Shown here piece after piece: positions 25,640-36,440 of a DNA stretch of 64,000 nucleotides. The stretch lies in the NCBI RefSeq assembly GCF_000004075.3, contig NC_026656.2:4278001-4342000 (forward strand), read 5' to 3'. A program made the translations under genes and the position numbers. Source of the DNA: Cucumis sativus (taxonomy: Eukaryota; Streptophyta; Magnoliopsida; Cucurbitales; Cucurbitaceae). How positions within the stretch are numbered: position 1 is the stretch's first letter; each line of letters opens with the position of its first letter. Under the pieces are notes generated by a model. It was given only the letters and a program-made list of their open reading frames with translations. It did no database searches and had not been told where the DNA came from.

Positions 25640-26339
25640 CACGAATCATCATAGTCGATGAAAGGTAAGGTACAAAGGAGTTTTCCCTTTGGCCGATTTC
25701 TCCTTCCCTCAGCCTTCCACAATCGCCACCGTCATCTCTCCCTTCCCCCATTTCTCCTCCTCTCCATCTTCCTATCCTCCTCACCCTCACCCTTTCTTGA
25801 TCTCCGTCCATCCCTTTCACCCCCTCTATCTCAATTCCTCTCCCTTGATCCCCCTCCCGGCGTCTCTCTCTTCCACTCCGTCGATTTCCAGTGCCACTGA
25901 CTCCAAACTCCTAAGGTAAGTCTTCACTCTTCCCTCTTCCCTCTTCCCTCTCTCTCGTCTCCCTCACCGTCTTTCTCTGTTTTTTTTTTTTTATGTTTTT
26001 TTTTTTGGTTAATCTCAGATCTCTGATTTATTTATTTATTATATTCAGGGCATCGGGTTTAGCTATTCTTCAGTGTAAGGTATGCAAGATTGTAAATTTA
26101 TTGTAATAGAAGTTTGATGTGTTTATGTATTGGTGGGTGTTGTATCTGTTTCTGTGTTTTTCTCTCTCACTCTTGAATGTTTTGTTATGTGTTGTTGATG
26201 AATTTAAGTATTTTAAATTATGATAGGAAATGAAAATTGTAACCTGGTAACGCAATCCACTATGAATTTGAACTTGTCCAAAGATTCAATATCTGAATTT
26301 TGAGCTGAGCTGCTACACAATGTTGATGCAATTGATAAG
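25640..26339 (+). other. Probable spliced 5' leader exons of the PB1 Raf-like kinase gene
   Basis: A CT-rich tract, typical of plant 5' leaders, follows a TATA-like CTTTATATC near 25592. Three plausible non-coding exons end in good donors: about 25640-25915 (CTAAG then GTAAGTC), 26049-26079 (acceptor TTCAG, donor GTATGC) and 26227-26339 (acceptor GATAG, donor GTTTAT). A last leader exon would start at 28627 after TTTGTCAG and run into the kinase ATG at 28844. The third exon holds several very short upstream ORFs. All of this is inferred from splice-site likeness; transcript data would settle it. Confidence 0.4.
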
Positions 26340-28843
26340 GTTTATGTAAATGTTCAAAATTCTCTATCTAAAAGACCTTTTTTGAAACCCAAATCCCAGT
26401 CTTGTTGTCTAAGTGTTTCTGGAAATTCTATGACAACAGGGAGCTACGCCTCCAATCCAGAAATATAATTCAATTTTTTAGGCTTAGTTAGATAAACATT
26501 TGGTTTTTGGTTTTTTTGGCTTATTTGGTAGCTATTGGATGTACTACTTCAACTTTATTTATTTTCTAGAATTTATGAAGGGAATACCAATGGTATTGTT
26601 TTTTGTTTTCATGCCAAGCCACAGTTCGTTAAGGAGTATTGACCAATATCCTTGATCTTTTAATGTGTTAGTGTTAAGGATATAATAGATCACACTTCTC
26701 CGCCATCTTCAAGATGTTTGTGATAAATAGTCTACTTTCATAATTAGTTATTTTGGGTTTACTTTTGGTTTCACTATTGGAAAACTCTACCTTTATCGTA
26801 GAAATAGACATGAAATAATCAAAATTAAAATAAAAAATAGGAAACTCAAGAATTTATGTGTAGAACTCCAAAATTGATGAAAAACCACGGCTCACTGAAA
26901 CGAAACCCATGACAGTGATAAATTGTTACAATCACACAAAATTATCTCCCTGATTCCAGTTACATGAATGCTCTCTGGAAGCTTTTGGTATCACTCACAC
27001 CATTTTCCTCACTCTCCAACTAGAAAATACAAAAGATATGGGGACTAAAATTGGACACTTGAAAGTACAAGGACTAAAATTGGACACACCTCAAAGTGTA
27101 TGGACAAAAATGGTATTGTTATCCTAGGTAGCTAGCCATCATGGATTGAACCTTCCCTTTATCAAGGTCATGCTTCCTATTTATCATTAGGCAAACCCAT
27201 TATGATTTGAACTATTTTATTCTTTTCACACAATTTTGTATCTACATGCATAAAACATGTGTGCATGCACACACAATTTAGGTAGATAAAAGAATATCTT
27301 TCCACCCGACCACAATGAACATAAATATGAATACAATTTATAATGTGTGTATATGGACGGAGATTTAACCAAAATGATAGTCTTTCCCAAACTTGTTAGA
27401 TAATGGACCAGAGCTTGATAAGTATATGTCTTCTAACCCCATCCTTATCACCCTAAAGGATAGCTCTCTCCCCTGAAATACAATGACCCAACAACTATTA
27501 GTGTGTTCATAACAAACAAGTATTTTAATTGCAAGCACTCAAGTAAAAATATGTTCATACAAAAAATGATAAAGTAAAAGGAAACCTAAATCTCGTGTAG
27601 ACAAAAATAGAGGCAGTATAACCAAAAAGCTACATCTAAGCAGTTTAGGCAATGGTTGCTAAAATAAGATTAGAGCATGTTTAAGAGTGATTTTTGAAAT
27701 GGTTAAAATCACCTTTGTCATTTTTAAAATCATTAAGAAATATGGTTTTAATTATTCAAAACTGACTTTTATGATTTTGAACACCAAAATGGTGATTTTA
27801 AAAATTTCAAATTATGCACTTAAATTATTTGTCTCTCATAGTTTCAATTTCAATTTCCCTTTCATTTAAAAGATTTATCACATATTTTTAATTTTTTTTA
27901 AAGATTTAACGTATTGTTTTTTTGTGAAAAATTATATAGTTTTTATAGCATTATTAAATCTCCCAAAGTTCTGAAAAGTTTACAATTTCCTAATGTTGCA
28001 TGTTTTCATTATATGTGGTAGAGAGAAATTTAGGCAGATTTATTATAGTTGTATGAGATGCATGGAAAAACCTAATCTTTTTTCTTGCACAACTTTGAAT
28101 TCTTTTTAATATTAACTAAAAAATTCACTATACTTTCTATACCTCTACTAGGCTCAAATCCTAATATATGGAGAGTCCTATAAAATAAATCTTTGATATA
28201 TTTTATACGCAAAAAACATAAGTATTATTCGTAGGTCAACAATTGAGACATATCTCCCTACTTCTAAGAGATTGTAAGTTGAATTTCCACCATATTTGTG
28301 ATGTAATATTGTAGAAGCATGTATATCACTTTTCCATATACATCAAAGAAAATATATTGTCAGGGATGTTGAAACCACCCACATAGCTCAACATTAATGT
28401 GATATTGTCCATGCTCTCATGATTTTGTTTCTAGATGACCAAAAATGAGCCATATTAATATATACATTGTTATGAAATTCCTGCTTCTTTGTGAATTGGA
28501 GGATTTGAATGATCTTTTGATCCATTTTTAGAATTTCTCGTATTTTTGGACTGCCTTCAGTTTTGTTTTTGATTGATTCGTTTCTTTTTTGTTTTCTTCT
28601 TTAATCTTTTAAACTGATTTTGTCAGGATGTTTTTTTGATTCCTTACAATGTGCCAAATGGATTTGGGAAAACTGAAGAATTTGGTTCGTTGAAAACTGA
28701 GAAACTTGGGAGTTGCTTTTTGGATGGTTACAAATTTTTGGTTTGTATTAGGTTTTCGTGATTTTGTCGTCATGTGATTAAAATTCAATGTTTGGGCAAA
28801 ACTAAGAACTGCATCAATTAGTGACATTCAAATATCTAAACAG

Positions 28844-31800
28844 ATGGATAGCCCTTTGACGCGTAGCTCTACCCCTAATTCCTCACCTATCTCAAATCCT
28901 GGTTCACATGATGAAAACCCACGCGTTAAGTTCCTGTGCAGCTTCTTGGGAAGTATAATGCCTCGCCCCCAAGATGGCAAGCTTCGGTATGTTGGGGGAG
29001 AGACAAGGATTGTGAGTGTTCCGAGGGATATTACCTATGAAGAGTTGATGGTTAAGATGAGGGAACTTTATGATGGGGCTGCAGTGTTGAAATACCAGCA
29101 ACCAGATGAGGATCCTGATGCTCTTGTGTCAGTTGTCAATGATGACGACGTGATTAACATGATGGAAGAGTATGATAAGGTGGGTTCTGGTGATGGGTTC
29201 ACTAGGCTCAGGATATTTTTGTTTTCGCATCCTGAACAAGATGCTTCTTTGCCTTTTGTGGATGGGGATGAGAGGGATACTGAGAGGCGATATGTAGATG
29301 CTCTTAATAATTCAAATGACATGAATGATTTTGTTAGACAACAACAACAAAATTCCCCTGCACTTAGTGGCATAGATGATATGCACGGGACTGAACATTT
29401 TTTGAATCCAATGAATATTGAAGGTAGTCTTCACACTCAGAGGAGTTGTGAGCCCTTGTCACAATACCACCTGCATCAGCTCACAATCCCTCATGTTGGG
29501 TCTGGGGGGCAACAACAATCTGTGGCTCAAAGGTATAGTGAAATGGAAGCTCCATGGAGTCCTGCTTTACTTTCACCTAGGCATCACGGTCCATATGATT
29601 CAAGACCAATGGGAGACTATCCATCTTCTCCATTTGCACGGTACCGTATGCCATTCCCCGATTTGCCAGATAAATATTTGGAAAGAATGCCTGAAGACTA
29701 TGTCAGGCAACAAATGAATCACCAACATATGTATGAACATCAACCACAGTATAATGAGAATATTGTATGGCTGCCAAATGGAACAATTAATGAAGAATCG
29801 GGTTTCCCAGGTAATATATTACATGGACATGGTGTTCCAGATGGGAATAGTTCTTGTGAACACTGTCGAGCAAATTTTCATCGGTATCAAGCACACATGG
29901 AGCAAGTTAATACCTTAAATGGGCTTCCCCTTGAATACACTCAGAATAGGGAGGCCTTGATGCAGAAGGCAGACACAAAGTTCCATCATGGTATTTTTCC
30001 AAACGAGCAGAATATTAATGATCATCGATCTGCTTATAATGAGACACCACCCCATGAGAAAGGATGGATTATGCAACACCAAATGAGTGTGCGAGGGGAT
30101 GACACGAGAACACATGTTTCTGGGACTGGGCGATTAACTGATCACTACATTGTGGATGGTTCTGGCTCAAATTTGCCTTCTACACAAAGTAATGTTGCTG
30201 ATGGCTACCATGCTTCAACAAATTTTCATGATGAGGTATTTCGTGATCAGGTTGTGCCTAGTGGGCAACATATGTGTGTTCCTCCTCCTGAAGATCGTGG
30301 TGTTGGTTATATGCCTTATGGATATGGAGGAGAACCTCATTATCCTCCAATGGCACAAAGGCATATGCCCGGAAACGCCTCTTGGCGAAATGTTCAGAAT
30401 CCATTGCATGTTGCTCCCCCATATGAAGCATCTGTTTTCCATCAACAAGGGAATGCAAGTATAAATCCAGGATATATCAAAGCCATGCAAGATGGTAGTC
30501 CACGAATTCATATGGGTGTGGACCACCAAAATCCATGGCATGAATCCTCACAAAAAGTTTTGGGTGTTGATGGAGCAACTGGTACAGAGCATTTACCTGC
30601 ACATGTTTTGAAGACTAACTCGACCACAGTTGGCCATGACAATCAACAATTCACAAGTTTAGAACACATCCAACCACATCTTGATAAAATAAACCTTGTT
30701 GCTTCTCCTATGCAGAGGTCAGATTCATCTTCAGCATTCATTCAAGAAAAAATGGTTGCACCTTTTCATCCTAGCCAAAATCCACAACTAAGGGCTGTTA
30801 GTGCGGTTAATGAAGCTATGATGATGGAAAGGAAAGTTGTGCATGGGGAAGGAAATGGTCACATGATAAAGGATATGGGGAAACCTGACATCTCTGAAGC
30901 ACACACTGCGTCTCATCCAGGGCAGAATAACACTGATGATACATATTCCAAGGTTGCACCCCTTGAATTGTTAAATTCAACTTGCACAAACTCTGCAGTA
31001 GAAAATGGTGATGGCTTGAAACCTTCTGTAGAGACTCTAGAAAAACCTAAACTATCTGTCAGCCGTCTGAGTTTCTTACCTGAGTTGATTGCTTCTGTGA
31101 AAAGAGCAGCACTAGAAGTATCTGAAGAGACAATGGTTGAAGAAACTGCTCTAAGGAGACCAGATTCAATAGAGAAAAAAGAGACAACAAATGAGCAACA
31201 CTCCTCGGTTAGGACAAAGCAATTGAGCATTTTTTTTGTCACCTGACATTTCATTGTAATTGTATTTGTTTTTGTTGTTTCCTTTGCCATACAGAATAAC
31301 CATGTGGAACCTGAGTTGGAAACGGAGAGTGAAAATCAAAGCTCCAGAATTGAGCCAACAAAAGCTGAAGAGGAAGCCATTTCAAGAGGATTACAAGTAA
31401 ACTTACAATTATGCATATATTTTCTTTCACCTAATATATTTCAATTTTCTTAGAAGGATCTTTGATCATTCCTTGTGTTCATTATGACTTTGCTTATGCT
31501 TTTCAATCATGTGCTTTGATTCTTTATTCCTTGTATTTGTTGTTCAGACAATTAAAAATGATGATCTGGAGGAGATTCGTGAACTAGGGTCTGGGACTTA
31601 TGGTGCTGTTTATCATGGGAAGTGGAGAGGTTCTGATGTTGCAATAAAGAGAATCAAAGCTAGTTGTTTTGCTGGACGGCCTTCGGAAAGAGAACGTTTG
31701 GTAGAATCTTGGTCTTATTGCTCTTCTTTCACTAGGCATTTGTGTTTTCATAGAATGAATGATTTGGTCCATGTCCTACCATAAGTTTGTTACTTGTTTG

Positions 31801-34618
31801 TGTTTCAATGCCTAGTTTGTGTAACCAAATATATACCAGCTTTTTGATACCTCTTCCTGCATTTATTTGTTACTGAATCTGTTCAATGTTTTGGTGCAAA
31901 TACCTCGTTATTGATTTGTACTTCTTTCATACAACAGATTGCTGATTTTTGGAAGGAAGCTTTGATATTAAGTTCTTTACACCATCCAAATGTTGTTTCC
32001 TTCTACGGCATTGTCCGTGATGGTCCTGATGGTTCCTTAGCTACAGTGACAGAATTCATGGTTAATGGATCATTGAAGCAGTTTTTGCACAAAAAGGACA
32101 GGTAAATTGTGGCAGATAGTTCTTATTTCACTTTCTTAAAGTTCGTTTGCTCTTTCTTTGAATGTATTTCATGCTAAACTGTTCTGATAGCGAGTCCTGG
32201 AATTGTGATGTGACACAAATACTACATTTTCATAGGACCATTGATCGTCGTAAGAGGCTCATTATAGCTATGGATGCTGCATTTGGGATGGAATATTTAC
32301 ATGGGAAGAATATTGTACATTTTGATTTGAAATGTGAAAACCTTTTGGTGAATATGAGAGACCCTCAGAGGCCTGTTTGCAAGGTACACTGATCTATTTA
32401 TTTATGGATATTTCAAAGGCCTGATTTGTAGCACCCTTTCTTCCTGATATTTCTGTTGGGACCTATAGGCATTTTTTTAAACGGAGACAGGCTTCTTTAT
32501 TAATGATAGAACTATAGAACTCAAAGTACAAGAGAATTATACAATGGCTGTAATAAAGAAGCTTTGAGAGCAAACCTAGGAGGATCAGGAGGCGACCTAT
32601 AGGCTTGTTTTAATGCATTGTTGTTCTTCTATTATTTATTTGAACTTAGATGTTGAGCGTATCAAATATATATGATTTATGAAGCTAGCGATTTAAAAAA
32701 AAAAATAAATCTTTCAACTAAAGAACTACAAATTCTTCCCACCAATGCTTAAGAGTGAAAAAGATTTTTGTGGGTGGGGGGATGGGGGAATGGGGGACTG
32801 AAGGTGCGGAGCATTTTGTCTTGGGAAGGAGCTGGATTCTAAATTCAAATGCTATGTGCATGATTTTTTAGATTGGTGATTTGGGATTGTCAAAGGTGAG
32901 ACAACACACGTTAGTATCGGGAGGGGTTCGTGGAACTTTGCCTTGGATGGCGCCAGAGCTTCTTAGTGGGAAAAGTAACATGGTGACAGAGAAGGTAGGG
33001 TCGCCCTTTTCTCATTCTTACCATTTTGTTTTAGCTAGTTACATTTTAAAAACTATATACTGATCTGTTTTCATTGGCATACAGATTGATGTTTACTCAT
33101 TTGGAATTGTTATGTGGGAACTACTCACAGGAGATGAACCATATTCAGATATGCATTGTGCTTCAATAATCGGTGAGCTGAACTATGGGAGTAAATTTAT
33201 GCCTCTCATCTATAAGCCATGGATTTATTTATTTATTATTGTTATTTTTTTGTACTTGCTTGCAATTTTCAATGATTTCTTGAATTTTCTGTTTAATGAT
33301 GAAATCATATCTTAAGCTTGGTTGTAAAACTCTTATAAAAAAGATTGGTTTTAAAACATGTCTGTTGGTTACTCCTGGATTTTTCATGTGGACAACATAT
33401 ATTAATTTAGAGAAGCAAAAAAGAAAAAAAAAAAGGAAAAAAAGGAAAAAAAGAAAACCCTTCTAATTGTACAGCAACTATTATCCAATAGGTTTATGTT
33501 CGTGTGATTGGTATTCCATTTTCTATTATTGATATTCACAGGAAAAACAGCCCTTTGGGGTAATTTCCAATCGGAGTGCTTTTGGGATCCTATTATCTAC
33601 AAATTCAAAACTAAACTCGATAAATAGAAGCCTAGAAGGCTTACGCCTAGAAACAATACCCATAACAGCTCTCGATTTTCAAGGCCCCAGTTATAGGGAT
33701 CAATGTTACCGAGAAGCTGGTGAGAGATTTTTCTTGGAGGGTTGTGCCTTTGATTTGGGTAACATTATCCTGTGCTTTGTAATCCACACAAAATCACTAC
33801 CTACCATACTATATGTTTCTTTAGTAAAATTGGGCTCTGAAATGGACTTGTGCTTGGTTGAACGATTCCTTCTGTTAGCATTTCCTCTACTAATTGCTCA
33901 CTTTTCCACCTTTTTGAAACCGAGCATATCAATAAGGTCTTGACATTCCCTGGTTGAGTAGGCCAAAGATCAACTATGGTTTTGTCCCTAGAATGGTGAA
34001 CTTTAGTATTTGACCTTTTCAAGACCTCTACTTGAAGACATTGTTCCATCTTCCATGTTCTTTTAAATTTCAATTGACTTCTTCCACGTTTAGTTCCTAC
34101 CATGAAGAATCGAAGAAACCAGCTTTTATTAGGAAAAGTGAAAGTATCAAAGCGGAGCCAGCAAAAAGGAGACAGAGGCTAACATAAAGGACTTTCGAGA
34201 CAGAGCCTAGCGAAAATGTGTCAATAATTCTTTTCTGGTATTATCAATAATGTACGGGCAAAATCTGCCACAATTTTTAAAAATGTTTATGAAAATCAAA
34301 TGGCAATAATTAGTCATGTTATCAAATGCACATCTCAAACTTGAAGAAAGAAAAAAAAAAAAATCCAAATGCGATTATCAAACAAATGAACGGCTAACAT
34401 TTACAGTAGGCTAAAGATCTTGTTCTACTGAATCTTATTTCTTGTTTTCAGGAGGAATTGTGAACAATTGTTTACGCCCTGAAATTCCGACATGGTGCGA
34501 CCCAGAATGGAAGGCTTTAATGTCAAGCTGTTGGGACTCGGATCCAGCTAAGAGACCATCATTTTCAGAAATTTCTCAGAAGCTAAGGAATATGGCAGCT
34601 GCAATGAATGTGAAATAG
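28844..34618 (+). CDS. PB1-domain Raf-like MAPKKK-type protein kinase
   Basis: Coding exons: 28844-31207, 31295-31396, 31548-31700, 31938-32101, 32236-32383, 32872-32994, 33085-33172, 34452-34618; 3309 nt, 1102 aa. Residues about 27-128 form a PB1 (octicosapeptide) domain: K29 in the basic patch and an acidic DEDPD...NDDD OPCA-type motif, used for PB1-PB1 pairing. Residues about 130-780 are long, Gln/His/Met-rich and probably disordered. The kinase domain starts near 829: glycine loop GSGTYG (836-841), VAIK Lys856, HFDLK (956-960, catalytic Asp958), DLG (980-982) in place of DFG, and WMAPELL. HFDLK and DLG are, from memory, normal in this plant Raf-like group. It likely relays stress or hormone signals; the substrate is unknown. 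The donor of exon 1 (TCG then GTTAGG) is the only phase-0 GT giving a normal-length intron. Introns 5 and 7 carry transposon fragments. Confidence 0.93.
32460..32604 (-). mobile_element. 5'-truncated LINE tail with 11-bp target-site duplication
   Basis: GACCTATAGGC occurs at 32460-32470 and again, identically, at 32594-32604, bracketing 123 bases. The insert begins with a T run (32472-32478), i.e. a poly-A tail on the minus strand. On that strand it reads through ...CTTGTACTTTGAG...TTAATAAAGAAGCCTG..., which resembles the 3' end of plant non-LTR retrotransposons. It lies in intron 5 of the Raf-like kinase, antisense to the gene. Confidence 0.75.
32772..32796 (+). other. Predicted G-quadruplex tract in intron 5 of the kinase
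   Basis: Four G runs of 3, 6, 5 and 5 are separated by loops T, AT and AAT on the sense strand. This meets the usual G3+N1-7 rule with short loops, and stands out in very AT-rich DNA. It is about 75 bases upstream of the acceptor of exon 6. Confidence 0.7.
33801..34103 (-). mobile_element. Ty3/gypsy-type reverse-transcriptase fragment (degenerate)
   Basis: The minus strand encodes [20 protein letters not shown] then QSPILLKK. This matches the pattern at the start of the Ty3/gypsy reverse-transcriptase domain (E.LL..GII.PS.SPFSSPV.LV.KKDG). The frame breaks soon after KKHIVW, before the catalytic YVDD box. It sits antisense in intron 7 of the Raf-like kinase. Other retroelement pieces may account for 33.4-34.4 kb, but no LTRs were seen. 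Confidence 0.6.
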
Positions 34619-35206
34619 TTGTTAATCTCCAATCCAACCCATCCACTATTCCATTCATAAGCTAAGCCAAGAATTGGCAAAAGACACTTTTAAAAAAAGA
34701 ACATGAAGCATAGTTTTTGCAACTTTAAGGCAATCTGCTGGTTCTCAAAGTGTAAGAAGGCTATTAGATGTGATGTCATTCTCTTGTGGAATCCTTTTCT
34801 TTAGCATATTATCTATAGAGTATGGTTATTATATGTGCTCTATAGAGACTGCATTGCTGGAAGACTACAAGTACATATATGAAGGAGATCCATGTAGTCA
34901 TTGGAATGTAAGGCATCTCTTTATCTCTTTTTGATACCATAAATATTCTAGCTAGTTTAATATTCTCGTATTTGTTATTTCTACTTTTTTGGGTGTTTAA
35001 GCATCGAGTTTATCTGACATTTCCCTAATTCCTTTGCTCAGGATTTCACTTGGGATTCTGCCGTTGGAAGCGTACGCCTTACAGTAATGATACAATACAT
35101 ATATATGTTGGTTCTGCTATAATTTGCTGGAAGACCTGTTTTCCTAAATTTTTTTCTTTCACTTCTGTATGTGGGAGTATATATGTAAATAAGAAGGAGA
35201 TGGAGA

Positions 35207-35236
35207 GGGGGAGAGGGGAGGGGGGGGAGGGAGGGG
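35207..35236 (+). other. Predicted G-quadruplex tract downstream of the kinase
   Basis: G runs of 5, 4, 8, 3 and 4 are separated by AGA, A, A and A on the sense strand, about 590 bases past the kinase stop codon, embedded in a GA-rich purine tract from about 35192. It may lie in the 3' UTR or just beyond it. Confidence 0.7.
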
Positions 35237-36264
35237 TTGCAAATTGGGAAGGTACACATCATCTTTGGGAAGGTAAAGATACTGCTGCAAGCCTAACAAT
35301 GTACTTCCATATCTGAGATGAAACTGAATTAAATTTATTATACATATAAGTTTTGAGAAGAAAAAATGTTGGTTTGGGTGAGTTTGGTAGGGCCTCATTT
35401 GACTTGTCTAATATTTCAAATGCTTGTTTGACTTCGTTGTTTCTATTTTGCTTGCTACTATATGCGTTTGCATAAAGGACAATGATATGCATTTAAAGTT
35501 TCTGATGATTAACATCATCAGCATTTTCTTTTCAATGATTTGACTCTCAACATAATACCTAATATGTTCTTAAAGTCAATTCTTTTTGTCACGATTGTCT
35601 TTCTATGCAAATGTAAGATTGCTTGTCAAGTATCATCAATGTTGAAACTAGAGTTGACTTGAAAATGTTTGTTCTTTTGTGTCCTATACTCAATTTTTGA
35701 GAAATAACTTGTGCGAAAGTGAGCATAGATTGACATCAAAATTTGTACTCGATGGGTTTGGTTGAAAGAATAAAGTTAAGGGAAGGAGCAAGAGACATGT
35801 GAGCTCATGAAGTTGATAGGATTCCCAAATTGTTCAAAAGGGAAAAGTAAAAAGTGACATCACTTCACTTGCAAACTACATATTATGGGATAGGATCATG
35901 GGTCGCAGTTTTGATGTCCTTTGTTTCTCTTTTCAATTCAAAGAGTTTTTTTTTTTTTCACAAATTTAAGTTGTGCTCAAGATCCTTTAAAATGTGAGTT
36001 TCTCAAATTTTAGTTTTATCAAATTAAACTCTAAATTTTAAGATGTGGGTGACACTTTTAGTTGAGTTTTCAACATTAAAATAGTGACATGGGAAGGGCA
36101 TTTTTGTAATTTTCAGGAAAATGGTGTTTTTGAGTAGACATTGGCTCTCTTAGCTATGAATTGGGTCTGAATTTTTTGGTCTTTTGACTTTGAGTGATCT
36201 TTTACTTTGTTCATTTGTGGTTTAGGTTTTGATATTAGTTTGGTGTTTTGTCCGTTAGTTCTTT

Positions 36265-36440
36265 TTTAAAATTAATATATTCTATCTTTCTATCAGCTTT
36301 ATGGACACTAATAGACTTCTATCAAACTTCTATCAAAATCTACTAATGATAGACTTGTATAATTCTATTCGCTTTTATCTAAATTGTAAGGAATATAAAA
36401 ATTTTTACTATAATTTGTAAATAGTTTACCATTTTTTTAT
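36265..36440. mobile_element. Decayed MITE-like element
   Basis: TCTATCTTTCTATCAGC, AATAGACTTCTATCAAAC and TACTAATGATAGACTTGTA, followed by TACTATAATTTGTAAATAG, fit the same palindromic family as the element at 10.5 kb. Arms are poorly preserved. Confidence 0.4.

Noticed and set aside
25658..25919. Plus-strand frames of 76-80 codons rich in Pro/Ser/Leu
   Set aside because: The composition reflects the CT-rich probable 5' leader of the kinase gene; better explained as non-coding leader.
31230..31294. Alternative donor TTT then GTCACC for kinase exon 1
   Set aside because: Also phase 0, but the intron would be only about 57 nt, below the usual plant minimum, and the donor is poor.
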